A stretch of DNA of 33,053 nt from the NCBI RefSeq assembly GCF_020179405.1, contig NZ_JAICBZ010000046.1, positions 1-33,053 of the forward strand, given 5' to 3'. The DNA is from Xinfangfangia pollutisoli. GTDB taxonomy: Bacteria; Pseudomonadota; Alphaproteobacteria; Rhodobacterales; Rhodobacteraceae. The translations under genes were made by a program, and so were the position numbers. The notes under the pieces are model-generated. The model saw only the letters and a list, made by a program, of their open reading frames with translations. It did no database searches and had not been told where the DNA came from. Shown here piece by piece: positions 1 through 8,260 of this stretch; the stretch's first letter is position 1, and each line of letters opens with the position of its first letter.

Positions 1-195
1 GTCGAAATTCGTGTTCTTCACCTTGCTGAACGGCGTGATCCAGTCGATCCGCTGACCCTGCTCGGCCCAAAAGGCCTCGGGCGATTGGACCGAGGCCTTG
101 TACATCTTGTCATACTGTTCGGCGTTGATATGCGCCTTGGCGATGAACTCGTCCGAAGCCGGATAGATGCCGCTGGCGACAGGTTGATCCTTCAT
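1..195 (-). CDS. acs: Acetyl-CoA synthetase, N-terminal fragment
   Basis: Acetate:CoA ligase (AMP-forming), which activates acetate to acetyl-CoA via acetyl-AMP in the cytoplasm. Only the first 65 residues are inside the window; the reading frame is open to base 1. The peptide starts MKDQPVASGIYPASDEF and carries FWAEQGQRIDWITPF followed by KVKNTNF, which is the N-terminal ACAS_N signature of Acs enzymes (family usual length about 650 residues). The start codon ATG at 195 has a GGGGAGG ribosome site six bases upstream, so the start is well supported. Its promoter should lie in the 400 bases between here and the SulP gene. The catalytic AMP-binding core is outside the window, so activity cannot be judged. 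Another acyl-CoA synthetase of the same family is possible but the N-terminal match favours Acs. Confidence 0.9.
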   Translation of the reverse strand, partial: MKDQPVASGIYPASDEFIAKAHINAEQYDKMYKASVQSPEAFWAEQGQRIDWITPFSKVKNTNFD

Positions 196-594
196 GGCGT
201 CCTCCCCTGATACCTGCCACGGGTCGAGCCAGCGGCCCGCAGCCCCATCGCACCGACCTTCCGGCACGATTTCCTCCGCAGTCACAGTAACGCGCCGTCA
301 AAGATTGCGTAACCCCTTTTAACGCAAACACTTTCCTGTAAATTTGTTGACTGATTTGATGTCAAACCTGCAAATCGGTCAAAAATGCGGCAATTTTGAC
401 ATGGCATTTCAACAGCCTGCGCGTTCACAACCCCGCGAGAAGGCGTGAATTCCGTATCGGCTGTGCGGATTATGCCACGCGGACAGAGTGTCGCGCCCCG
501 CCGTCGCGGGCCGGGCACTGACCCAGCGTCAGTTTCGCGGTGCGGTTGATTCGGCCGGGGGAACGGTCGCCCCGGGCCCATTCCAGGGACCGGC
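196..594. other. 400-base intergenic region upstream of acs
   Basis: No convincing gene is present. The part near acs (about 300-420) is visibly AT-richer than its surroundings and holds several inverted repeats, described separately. The part next to the SulP stop codon is GC-rich. It contains a small hairpin at 517-533 (ACTGAC, five-base loop, GTCAGT) that could help end SulP transcription, although there is no T-run on the minus strand. Short open frames here look like chance frames: they lack ribosome sites and recognisable products. Confidence 0.6.
305..402 (-). promoter_or_regulatory. Probable acs control region with clustered inverted repeats
   Basis: Seen directly: TTGCGT and ACGCAA as a perfect inverted pair at 305-327 (11-base spacer), TTGAC-N9-GTCAA at 347-365, GTCAAAA-N9-TTTTGAC at 378-400, and outer arms ATGTCAAA/TTTGACAT at 359-402. 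The minus strand carries a TTGACA hexamer at 365-360 that could serve as a -35 box for acs; no good -10 box at 17 bases was found (TTTACA only). The arrangement suggests binding of one or more dimeric regulators. The regulator is not identified. Confidence 0.35.
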
Positions 595-642
595 CTAGAG
601 CCCGGTCTGGGGCCCAGTCTGGGGTCCGTTCTGAGGCCCAGT
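571..642 (-). repeat. 12-base tandem repeat across the SulP stop codon
   Basis: Read on the minus strand, six consecutive 12-base units follow the pattern (A/G)(A/C)(T/C) GG(N) C(C/T)(C/T) (C/T)(A/G)G. In frame they read TGPQ, NGPQ, TGPQ, TGL-stop, AGPW, NGPG. The TAG stop at 597-595 sits at the place where earlier units have CAG (Gln). Two weaker units continue after the stop. Confidence 0.75.
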
Positions 643-2292
643 TTCGGGGGGCAGCGCCAGCGCCTCTTCCAGATCGGCCGGGCCGGCCAGATAGCGCACG
701 GCCGGCGGCCGCAGACCCTGTGCCAGCAAGACCTGGCGCACTTCGGGCCGGGCGCCCAGAATGGTCAGCCGCCCGCCCTGCCGCTCGACCCGCCGGGCCA
801 GCAGCGCAAAGCTGCGCGCGCCGGAACTGTCGATCAGCGGCACATCGGTGAAGTCGATGGCAAAGCCCGCCGGCCGGTCCGAGATCCGGTCCAGCACCGC
901 GCCCACCTGCGCGGCCGAGCCGAAGAAGAACGGCCCGTGCAGCCGGTAGACCATCAGCCCGCCGCGATGCCCGCCGCCCTCGGGCGCATCCTCGGCCGGC
1001 CGGTCCAGCGCCGTCGCATCCGACATGCGCTTGATGAAGACCAGCCCGGCCAGGGCAAAGCCCACGACGATCCCCTCGGTCAGGTCGCGGAACACCACCA
1101 GAAGGAAGGTCGCGGCGACGATCAGCATATCGCCCCAGGACGAGCGGACCAGCGCCACCAGTTCCTCTTTCTCGATCATCCCCCAGCTGACCACGGCCAG
1201 AACCCCGGCCAGGGCGGCCAGCGGGATATAGGCGGCCAGGGGGGCTGCCAGCGCCATGAAGCCCAGGACGAACAGTGCATGCAGCATGCCCGAAACCGGC
1301 CCTCGGCTGCCCGCACGCACATTGGTTGCGGTGCGGGCGATGGTGCCGGTGACGCAGAAGCCACCGAACAGCGCCGAGCCGATATTGGCCACCCCCTGCC
1401 CCACCAGCTCGGCATTCGAGCGGTGGCGGGTGCCGCTCATCCCATCGGCGACCACGGCCGACAGAAGCGACTCGATGGCGCCCAGAAGCGCGAAGGACAG
1501 CGCGAAAGGCAGCGCCGCCAGCAGATGCGCCCGGTCCAGCACCGGCAGGGCCGGCACCGGCGGCAGGCTGGGCAGCGCCCCGAATTTCGAGCCGATCGTC
1601 TCGATCGGCAGGTGGAACAGCACGGCCACCAGCCCGGTCAGCGCCACCGCGATCAGCATGCCCGGCCATTTCGGCGCAAGGCGCCGCAGGCCCAGGATCA
1701 CCCCGGCCGACAGGGCCGCAATCGCCACCGCCGCCGGCGTGATCGTGCCGCGCGCGGCCCAAAGCGTGGCCAGCTTGTCCAGGATCGGCGCGGGCTCGGC
1801 CCCGGGCAGGGTCAGCCCGAACAGGTCCTTCAGCTGGCTGGCGAAGATGATGATGCCGATCCCGGCGGTGAAGGCCACCGTCACCGGATAGGGGATGTAG
1901 CGGATATAGGTGCCCAGCCGCAGCCCACCCGCCGCGATCAGCACGAAACCCGACAGGAAGGTCGCGGTGATCAGCCCCTCGATGCCGGTCTGCATCACGC
2001 AGGCCGAGACCAGCACGATGAAGGCCCCCGCCGGCCCGCCGATCTGATAGCGGCTGCCGCCCAGCGCCGAGACCAGGAAGCCGCCGACAATGGCAGTGTA
2101 CAGCCCGCGTTCGGGCCCGACGCCACTGGCGATGGCGATGGCCATCGACAGGGGCAGCGCCACGATGGCGACCGTCAGCCCGGCCAGCAGATCCGCCTTC
2201 AGGTCGGAAAGCCCATAGCCCTCGCGCCAGACCGTGATGATCTTGGGAAGGAAATCCGCCGCGTTCTTGTGGCGGCCGGTCAGCTCGGTCAT
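595..2292 (-). CDS. SulP family anion transporter with C-terminal STAS domain
   Basis: Inner-membrane transporter of the SLC26/SulP family; members move sulfate, bicarbonate or other inorganic anions, and the substrate here is not readable from sequence. The N-terminal two thirds has about a dozen hydrophobic segments and the family stretch ALPLSMAIAIASGVGPERGL followed by GGSRYQIGGPAGAF. The last ~110 residues form a STAS domain with the SpoIIAA-like DVPLIDSSGARSF motif. Length (565 residues) is normal for the family. ATG at 2292 is used; an in-frame TTG at 2307 is the alternative, and neither has a strong ribosome site. The protein ends in a GPQ-rich repeat tail (see 571-642). It is divergent from the flavoprotein gene at 2403. 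Confidence 0.9.
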   Translation of the reverse strand: MTELTGRHKNAADFLPKIITVWREGYGLSDLKADLLAGLTVAIVALPLSMAIAIASGVGPERGLYTAIVGGFLVSALGGSRYQIGGPAGAFIVLVSACVMQTGIEGLITATFLSGFVLIAAGGLRLGTYIRYIPYPVTVAFTAGIGIIIFASQLKDLFGLTLPGAEPAPILDKLATLWAARGTITPAAVAIAALSAGVILGLRRLAPKWPGMLIAVALTGLVAVLFHLPIETIGSKFGALPSLPPVPALPVLDRAHLLAALPFALSFALLGAIESLLSAVVADGMSGTRHRSNAELVGQGVANIGSALFGGFCVTGTIARTATNVRAGSRGPVSGMLHALFVLGFMALAAPLAAYIPLAALAGVLAVVSWGMIEKEELVALVRSSWGDMLIVAATFLLVVFRDLTEGIVVGFALAGLVFIKRMSDATALDRPAEDAPEGGGHRGGLMVYRLHGPFFFGSAAQVGAVLDRISDRPAGFAIDFTDVPLIDSSGARSFALLARRVERQGGRLTILGARPEVRQVLLAQGLRPPAVRYLAGPADLEEALALPPETGPQNGPQTGPQTGL

Positions 2293-2402
2293 GATCTTGT
2301 CCAGCAAGGGATCGCGCCGGAAATGCCGGCTGGTCGGGCGTCAAATGCCGACAGATCACTCCCCCGCCAGCCCCTTTGTCAACTGCTCCGGAAAGAAAAC
2401 CG

Positions 2403-2921
2403 ATGAAACGTTCCGATCCCGTCGCCGCCGCCGATGCCGATTCGCGCCAAGAGGCCCATGACCTTCTGGCCCAGGCGGGCCATGCGGCGCTGGCCTGGTC
2501 CGATGCCGAAACCGGCCTGCCCGGCATCAGCCGCATCGCCTTTGCGCTGGATCCCGAAGCGGGCCCGCTGACGCTGATCTCGGGCCTTGCCCCGCATACG
2601 GCGGCGCTGCGCGCGCGGCCGGATTGCGCGCTGATGGTGGGCGAGGTCGGCGCCAAGGGCGACCCGATGACCCATCCGCGGCTGATGATCCGCGCCCGCG
2701 CCCAGTTCCTGCCCGCCGATGCCGCCGAGCGCGCGGCGCTGCGCGACCGCTGGCTGACGCGCAATCCCAAGGCCATCGCCTATATCGACCTGCCCGATTT
2801 CGCCTTTGTCCGCCTGGTGCCGCAATCGGCGCTGCTGAACGGCGGCTTCGCCCGCGCCTTCCGGCTGGCACCCGAGGATCTGGTCGCGCCCACCCCCGCA
2901 CTTCCCGATCCGGCGGCCTGA
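2403..2921 (+). CDS. Pyridoxamine 5'-phosphate oxidase-like flavoprotein (HugZ-type fold)
   Basis: 172-residue cytoplasmic protein of the split-barrel FMN-binding (PNPOx-like) superfamily. The stretch ALAWSDAETGLPGISRIAF, then LTLISGLAPHTAALRA and GDPMTHPRLMIRARA, matches the pattern of these proteins, which cover PdxH-like, HugZ-like haem-binding and general nitroreductase or F420-type relatives. It lacks the longer C-terminal part of true PdxH and of full-length HugZ, so a precise reaction is not assigned. The start ATG at 2403 follows GGAAAG with a seven-base gap; a TTG at 2376 in frame is less likely. The GST gene begins 68 bases downstream on the same strand, so the two may be co-transcribed. 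Confidence 0.8.
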   Translation: MKRSDPVAAADADSRQEAHDLLAQAGHAALAWSDAETGLPGISRIAFALDPEAGPLTLISGLAPHTAALRARPDCALMVGEVGAKGDPMTHPRLMIRARAQFLPADAAERAALRDRWLTRNPKAIAYIDLPDFAFVRLVPQSALLNGGFARAFRLAPEDLVAPTPALPDPAA

Positions 2922-2989
2922 CCGCGCAAGATGATGGCGCGGCCCCGCGATCCACGCTATGCCGGGGTCGATCCGACCGGAGGGCAGCG

Positions 2990-3607
2990 ATGAAGATCTG
3001 GGGCCGCGTCAATTCGTCGAATGTGCGCAAGGTGCTGTGGTGCGCCGAGGAGCTGGGGCTGACCTACACGCGCGAAGACGCCGGCGGCGCCTTCGGCGTG
3101 GTCGATACGCCCGAGTATCGGGCGCTGAACCCCAATGGGCTGGTGCCCTGCCTGGAAGATGACGGGCTGGTGCTGTGGGAATCGAACACCATCGTGCGCT
3201 ATCTGGCCCGGCAATATGGCCAGCCCCCCTTCGCGCCCGCCGATCCCAAGGCCTGGGCCGCGGCCGAGAAATGGATGGACTGGACCTCGCTGTCCTTCGC
3301 CCAGCCCTTCCGCGACATGTTCTGGAACATGGTCCGCCTGACGCCCGAAACCCGCGATGCGGAGGCGATGGCGCGCGGCACGGCCGAGACCAACCGGCTG
3401 ATGCAGCGCGCCGATGCCGGGCTTGCCGGTGCGCCCTGGTTCTCGGGCGCGGCCTTCGGCATTGGCGATATCCCGCTCGGCTGCCTGGCCTATGGCTGGT
3501 TCAACCTGCCGATCGAGCGGCCCGCGGTGCCGGCGCTGTCCAACTGGTACGCGCGCCTGACCGAGCGGCCGGCCTATCGCAAGGCGGTGATGACCCCGCT
3601 GACCTGA
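2990..3607 (+). CDS. Glutathione S-transferase family protein
   Basis: 205-residue soluble GST-like protein. The N-terminal thioredoxin-like half starts MKIWGRVNSSNVRKVLWCAEE, with Ser9/Ser10/Asn11 at the usual glutathione-activating position. It contains the NPNGLVPCLED loop (cis-Pro) and the WESNTIVRYLA motif (Glu-Ser binding the gamma-glutamyl part). The C-terminal half is helical and has the GDIPLGC N-capping-box region typical of GSTs. The length is normal. ATG at 2990 has GGAGGG five bases upstream. Likely role is glutathione conjugation or thiol detoxification, but GST subfamilies differ widely and no substrate is proposed. It ends convergently with the beta-helix gene, 39 bases apart. 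Confidence 0.9.
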   Translation: MKIWGRVNSSNVRKVLWCAEELGLTYTREDAGGAFGVVDTPEYRALNPNGLVPCLEDDGLVLWESNTIVRYLARQYGQPPFAPADPKAWAAAEKWMDWTSLSFAQPFRDMFWNMVRLTPETRDAEAMARGTAETNRLMQRADAGLAGAPWFSGAAFGIGDIPLGCLAYGWFNLPIERPAVPALSNWYARLTERPAYRKAVMTPLT

Positions 3608-3646
3608 CGGCCGGCGCCCGTCCGGCACCGACCGTCCCTGCGCGCC

Positions 3647-5935
3647 TCAGGCCGGCACGTCCATCCGCATCCGCACCACGGCCGAGCCCTTCACCGCCTC
3701 GCCCCAGCGCAGGCTGACATGGTCGCCCCCCGCCCCCTGCCCGGCCAGCGCATTGGGCATGGTGTAGCGCACGACGCCTGCGGCGTTGGTGATATTGCTG
3801 GTCGGCTGCACGCTTTCCACCATGCGGATCCGCCCGCCGAAGGGGATATAGGCCGAGGCATCGACGGTCCAGGTTGCTGCCTCGGTGTTCTGGCTGTGAT
3901 CGGTCACGATCGGGTTGGCGATGCGCTGGTTGACCTGGTTGAACGTGTTGCCCTCGACCAGCACATCGCGCGAACGGCTGAAATCCAGCGTCGCGAAGCT
4001 GGTGTCCAGCGCCTCGACCCGGTCGACCGTGGCGCTGAACACCCGGAAAGTGTTGTTGACCAGGGTGAAGCCGTTCAGGAAATGGCCCGCCCCATAGGGC
4101 TTGATCACGATCCAGCGGAAGGCCGAGGACACATCCGAGGCGATGAAGATATTGCCGATCAGGTTCAGCCCGCCGAACGAGAATTCGTTCGAGAAGGCCG
4201 GTTCGGGGTCATGCTCATTGCCCCATTCGATGAAGCAATTGTCGACGTAATTGCCCTGCACCACCGTCGCCACATTGGTCTGGGTGAAGACCAGCCCCGC
4301 CACCCGCACCCCCGCCGTGGCATCGTCGCCCTGGAAGAAGTGGTTGTTGTAGATCATGTGCGAGGTGCCGTTCATCACCGCGAAATGGCGAAAGCGCACG
4401 ATGCGGTTGTTGCGGATCTTTGCGTCATTCGCCTGCACGTTCAGCGCGATCGTCGTGCGGTTCTGCGCATCCAGCGCCTGTTCGTTCGACAGGAACTGGC
4501 AGTAGTCCAGCAAAAGCCCCTGACAGCCCGACCCGGTCGAGGTGATGCCGCGATCCATTGGCCGGTTGAAGGTGCAGCTGTCAAAGCGGTTGACCGACCC
4601 CGCCAGCGGCATCATCACCCCCGAACACAGGCCCAGGCAATTGAACTCGATCGCATGCATCTCGAACAGCGACAGCACCGAGAAGCCCGAGAAATCCAGC
4701 AGATATTTGAAGCGCTTGAAGGTGTAGGTCCGCGTGCCCGCCGCGCCGTACAAAGGCTGCGACAGTTCGATCGTGCCGGCGCCCACATTCTTCGACTTCA
4801 CATAGACCTCGCGCCCGACGCCCGTGCCGCTGACCAGCGCGCCGACCGGCACATTGGCCACATTGGCAACCGCGGTCAGGCGGGTGGAATTCGCGGTGGC
4901 ATAGGTCGCAACCGAGGTGACAGTCGTGGTGTTCCAGTTGGAAGAAGCGACCGCATTGATCGAGCCATTGCGCAGGATGCGCCGCGTCGAGAAGCTGCTC
5001 AACCCCGAGACATCGGCCACATCGACCGGGCCGGTCAGATCGACCCGCCGGCCCGACATGTCGAAGGTAACGTGATCGCTGAAATAGAACAGCGCCTGCA
5101 GCGCGCGCCGGAACCCCTCTTCATCGTTGCCATAGGCGGCGGCGTAGGTGTCCAGATCGAAATTCCGCGTCAGCACCATGCGGTTGGCCGCGGGCTGGGT
5201 AACCGTGCCGATGAAGCGGATCGGCGCATTGACCGTCAGATTGCCCGAGATCAGATAGCTGCCCGCCGAAACCAGGATCGTCCGGCCCGCGGCCGCCGCA
5301 TCCGCCGCCTGGAAGGCCGCGAAATCATTGGTCGATCCATTGCCGACCGCGCCGTAATCACGCACATCGACCACATCGACCATATCGCGCAGGAAGACCT
5401 CGGTCACATCCTCGACCACGATATCGTCGATCCGCACCACCCCGCCGGTCGGCCCGGTCAGATCCAGCCCGACATGGGCAAAGACCGGCTGCAGCCCCCA
5501 GACCAGGTCGACGCCGGTGCGATTGCCCGCGCCGATGATCGCCTGCACCGTCACGACCTCGCCATAGCTGGTCAGCTGCACCGAACTGGCGGTCTGCGGC
5601 ACCGAGCCCACATTCGCGCCGCCCAGATTGCCCGCCCAGGCCGCGATCCGCACCGCGGGCAGATTGCCCGACACCGCCTTCACCCGCGCGCTGACCCGAA
5701 TATACATGTCAGGCCGCAGCGGCGTTTCGGCGAAGGCGCGCAGCTTCTGGGTGGACGAGGTCTTCTGCAGCTCCAGGCAGCCGGCGAAATCCTGGTCATT
5801 GGTCACCAGGGCCGCATTGGGCGCGCCGCTGTAACTGGCATCCCCCGGCAGGCCGTTCGCGCTGGACCACTGGTTCAGCCCCGCCGAAAAGGGCGGCGGC
5901 ATCAGCACGAGCCCGTCGGTAATCGCCTTGTTCAT
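3647..5935 (-). CDS. Right-handed beta-helix protein, tailspike/pectate-lyase-3 type
   Basis: 762-residue protein. Residues ~1-175 resemble a jelly-roll carbohydrate-binding or attachment module (PPPFSAGLNQWSSANG, then many Val/Thr-rich strands). From ~185 the signature VVDVRDYGAVGNGSTNDFAAFQ begins, which marks Pectate_lyase_3/GH28-related beta-helix proteins and phage tailspikes. The middle and end are repeating N/V/F-rich rungs (NNRIVRF, YNNHFFQG, QGNYVDN, GNIFIA, VNNTFRVF). There is no N-terminal signal peptide or membrane segment. ATG at 5935 (MNKAITDGL) is preferred over the upstream GTG at 5983, because family members begin this way and a weak GGGGACGG site precedes it. It could be a surface-polysaccharide hydrolase or lyase, or a phage or gene-transfer-agent spike. 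No phage structural neighbours are present. Confidence 0.75.
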   Translation of the reverse strand: MNKAITDGLVLMPPPFSAGLNQWSSANGLPGDASYSGAPNAALVTNDQDFAGCLELQKTSSTQKLRAFAETPLRPDMYIRVSARVKAVSGNLPAVRIAAWAGNLGGANVGSVPQTASSVQLTSYGEVVTVQAIIGAGNRTGVDLVWGLQPVFAHVGLDLTGPTGGVVRIDDIVVEDVTEVFLRDMVDVVDVRDYGAVGNGSTNDFAAFQAADAAAAGRTILVSAGSYLISGNLTVNAPIRFIGTVTQPAANRMVLTRNFDLDTYAAAYGNDEEGFRRALQALFYFSDHVTFDMSGRRVDLTGPVDVADVSGLSSFSTRRILRNGSINAVASSNWNTTTVTSVATYATANSTRLTAVANVANVPVGALVSGTGVGREVYVKSKNVGAGTIELSQPLYGAAGTRTYTFKRFKYLLDFSGFSVLSLFEMHAIEFNCLGLCSGVMMPLAGSVNRFDSCTFNRPMDRGITSTGSGCQGLLLDYCQFLSNEQALDAQNRTTIALNVQANDAKIRNNRIVRFRHFAVMNGTSHMIYNNHFFQGDDATAGVRVAGLVFTQTNVATVVQGNYVDNCFIEWGNEHDPEPAFSNEFSFGGLNLIGNIFIASDVSSAFRWIVIKPYGAGHFLNGFTLVNNTFRVFSATVDRVEALDTSFATLDFSRSRDVLVEGNTFNQVNQRIANPIVTDHSQNTEAATWTVDASAYIPFGGRIRMVESVQPTSNITNAAGVVRYTMPNALAGQGAGGDHVSLRWGEAVKGSAVVRMRMDVPA

Positions 5936-6096
5936 CTGATCCGTCCCCTTGCCCGTTCGATCCGAAACCGGACGCGGGCCCACCCCGGGGTCTCGCGCCT
6001 TGGGGCAAGGGAGGTATCAAGGAAGGGTTAACCGGATCTCAGCCCGCCGCGCGGCGCGGCGCGGCTTTGGGCAACGGTTGGGAAGCGGAGAAGGCC

Positions 6097-6126
6097 GGGG
6101 CCGGGCGTCTTGCGACTGCCGGCCCC
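6097..6126 (-). terminator. Hairpin downstream of lysK
   Basis: Perfect eight-base stem (GGGGCCGG / CCGGCCCC) with a 14-base loop, beginning 13 bases after the lysK stop codon. There is no T-run, so it would be at best a weak or Rho-assisted terminator. Confidence 0.3.
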
Positions 6127-6138
6127 TTCCCTGGATCG

Positions 6139-7722
6139 TCAGCCCTGGACCAGGTCGCCCGCCAGCGCCCGGTCGATCAGCGCCAGCGTTTCCTTGACAC
6201 CGTAAAGCGCCACGAATCCGCCGAAGCGCGGGCCTTCGCTGGCGCCCAGCAGCACTTCGTACAGCGCCTTGAACCAGTCGCGCAGCGGATCGAATTCATG
6301 ATCCTTACCAACGGCATAGCAGATGTTCTGCAGGGCCTCGTCCTCGACCGGCCCGTCATAACCCGCAAGCCGCGCCCGCAGATCCAGGATCGCCGCGCGT
6401 TCCTTGTCGCTGGGCAGACGGAACACCCGCGAGGGCGCAATCTTGTCAGTGTAGTACCGCAGCGCAAAGCCCGCCGCAGCGTCAAGATCGGGGTTGTTCT
6501 CGGGGCTCGCCTCGGGCGCATATTTGCGGATGAAGCCCCAAAGCCCCGCCGCATCCTTGGCCCCGGCCACCGAGGCCAGATTCAGCAGCATGGCAAAGGA
6601 CACCACCATCTTCGATTCGGGCGGCTTGCCATGATGGATGTGGAAGACCGGGTTCGCCGCCTGCTGCTCCACCGTCTGATCGGGGAAGGCGCGCAGCTGC
6701 TGGTGATATTCATCCACCGCCTTGGGGATCACATCCCACCACAACCGCTTCGCGGTCTTGGGCTTCTGATACATGAAATAGGACAGCGATTCCGACGCCG
6801 CATAGGTCAGCCATTCGTCGATGGTCAGCCCATTGCCCTTCGACTTGGAAATCTTCTGCCCGTGTTCGTCCAGGAACAGCTCATAGGTGAAATGGTTGGG
6901 CTTGCGGCCACCCAGCACTTCGCAGATCCCGTCATAGATCGGCGTATTGGTGCTGTGGTCCTTGCCGTACATTTCAAAGTCCACATCCAGCGCCGCCCAG
7001 CGGGCGCCGAAATCGGGCTTCCATTGCAGCTTCACATGGCCGTCGGTCACCGGCAGCGTCCATTCGCGGCCGTCTTCGTCGTCAAAGGTGATGGTGCCAT
7101 CCTTGGCATTCACCTCTTTCATCGGCACATACAGAACCCGCCCCGTCTCGGGATGGATCGGCAGGAAGCAGCTGTAGGTCTGCTGGCGCTCTTCGCGCAA
7201 GCTGGCCAGCATGATCGCCATGATCGCGTCATAGCGTTCCGCCGCCAGGCGCAGCGTGTCGTTGAACCGGCCCGACTTGTAGAATTCGGTGGCCGAGATG
7301 AATTCATATTCAAAGCCGAACGTGTCCAGGAACCGCCGCAGCATCGCGTTGTTGTGATGCCCGAAGCTTTCGAATTCGCCGAACGGATCGGGCACCGAGG
7401 TCAGCGGCTTCTGGATATTCGCCTTCAAGAGCGCCTGGTTCGGCACGTTTTCCGGGACTTTCCGCATCCCGTCGACATCGTCGGAAAAACAGATCAGCCG
7501 GGTCGGAATGTCCGAGATCACCTCGAAGGCGCGGCGGATCATCGTCGTGCGCGCCACCTCGCCGAAGGTGCCGATATGCGGCAGGCCCGAGGGGCCGTAG
7601 CCGGTCTCGAACAGGACATAGCCTTTCTCGGGCGGCGCTTTCTCGTAGCGTTTCAGCAGCGCACGCGCCTCTTCAAAGGGCCAGGCCTTCGAATTCATCG
7701 CCGCTTCACGCAAGCTCGCCAT
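6139..7722 (-). CDS. lysK: Lysine--tRNA ligase, class I
   Basis: Charges tRNA-Lys with lysine in the cytoplasm, using the Rossmann-fold class I enzyme found in archaea and most alphaproteobacteria instead of the usual bacterial class II LysS. The HIGH-type motif is [14 protein letters not shown] (His49-Gly51) and the KMSKS-type motif is KISKSKGNG (residues 290-294). The C-terminal half is helical, as expected of the anticodon-binding cage. The length of 527 residues is normal. ATG at 7722 follows GGGGAAG with five bases between. An internal ATG (Met9) is a possible alternative. It is divergent from the TerB-like gene, 104 bases apart. The beta-helix gene lies downstream on the same strand but 203 bases away. 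Confidence 0.96.
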   Translation of the reverse strand: MASLREAAMNSKAWPFEEARALLKRYEKAPPEKGYVLFETGYGPSGLPHIGTFGEVARTTMIRRAFEVISDIPTRLICFSDDVDGMRKVPENVPNQALLKANIQKPLTSVPDPFGEFESFGHHNNAMLRRFLDTFGFEYEFISATEFYKSGRFNDTLRLAAERYDAIMAIMLASLREERQQTYSCFLPIHPETGRVLYVPMKEVNAKDGTITFDDEDGREWTLPVTDGHVKLQWKPDFGARWAALDVDFEMYGKDHSTNTPIYDGICEVLGGRKPNHFTYELFLDEHGQKISKSKGNGLTIDEWLTYAASESLSYFMYQKPKTAKRLWWDVIPKAVDEYHQQLRAFPDQTVEQQAANPVFHIHHGKPPESKMVVSFAMLLNLASVAGAKDAAGLWGFIRKYAPEASPENNPDLDAAAGFALRYYTDKIAPSRVFRLPSDKERAAILDLRARLAGYDGPVEDEALQNICYAVGKDHEFDPLRDWFKALYEVLLGASEGPRFGGFVALYGVKETLALIDRALAGDLVQG

Positions 7723-7826
7723 ACCATCTTCCCCTGCTGCCGCGACCCCGCGCCGCGGACCCCCGTCCTCTATTGCCGTGGCCCCGCCCCGTCAATAATC
7801 TCTGCCTCAACCTTAGGGAGAGCCCG

Positions 7827-8246
7827 ATGATCGACACCCCCGCCCTTTCCGCCCAGGATGCGCTTGTGGCGATCATGGTCGCCTGTTCGGCCTCGGATCA
7901 GGACATGCGCACGGCCGAGCTGGTGGCGATCACCCGCATGGTCAATCACCTGCCGGTCTTCGCCGCCTATGATGCCGATCGCATCCGGCGGGTCGCGCGC
8001 ACCGTCTTTGACCTGTTCGAAGAGGAAGACGGGCTGGATGCGCTGTTCGGCCTGATCCGCGACAGTCTGCCGCCGCGCCTGGCGGAAACCGCCTATGCGC
8101 TGGCCTGCGATGTCGTCACCTCGGACGGCCGCCACAGCCAGACCGAATTGCAGATGCTGGAAGAGGTGCGCGAACAGCTGGGCGTCGACCGGCTGCATGC
8201 CGCGGCGATCGAATGGGGCGCAAGGGTGCGGCACATGCAGCCCTAG
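7827..8246 (+). CDS. TerB-like tellurite resistance family protein
   Basis: 139-residue all-helical protein of the TerB/DUF533-like superfamily. It begins with paired acidic positions SASDQDMRTAELVAITRM and repeats the pattern as VVTSDGRHSQTELQMLEEV, the two pseudo-repeats with Asp/Glu metal-binding residues seen in TerB. Members are usually single cytoplasmic domains whose cellular role is poorly known; tellurite resistance is a family label and not a prediction here, since no other ter gene is nearby. ATG at 7827 has AGGGAG six bases upstream. A TTGCCG/AATAAT pair at 7773-7799 (15-base spacer) is a weak promoter candidate. It is convergent with dacB, 14 bases apart. Confidence 0.85.
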   Translation: MIDTPALSAQDALVAIMVACSASDQDMRTAELVAITRMVNHLPVFAAYDADRIRRVARTVFDLFEEEDGLDALFGLIRDSLPPRLAETAYALACDVVTSDGRHSQTELQMLEEVREQLGVDRLHAAAIEWGARVRHMQP

Positions 8247-8260
8247 GATCGCCGCAGGGC

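Noticed and set aside
470-2776. 768-codon minus-strand frame overlapping SulP
   Set aside because: Different frame from the SulP protein, composed of Gly/Arg/Ala-rich low-complexity sequence; shadow of the real gene.
3647-5935. Prophage remnant around the beta-helix gene
   Set aside because: No integrase, capsid, portal, terminase or tail genes and no attachment repeats were seen; the neighbours are housekeeping genes.
3719-6031. 770-codon plus-strand open frame opposite the beta-helix gene
   Set aside because: The product is rich in His/Arg/Asp from reverse-complement codons, with no recognisable domain; the minus-strand frame has a clear family signature.
7827-8246. Tellurite resistance operon
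   Set aside because: Only one TerB-like domain is present; no terC, terD or terZ genes are adjacent.
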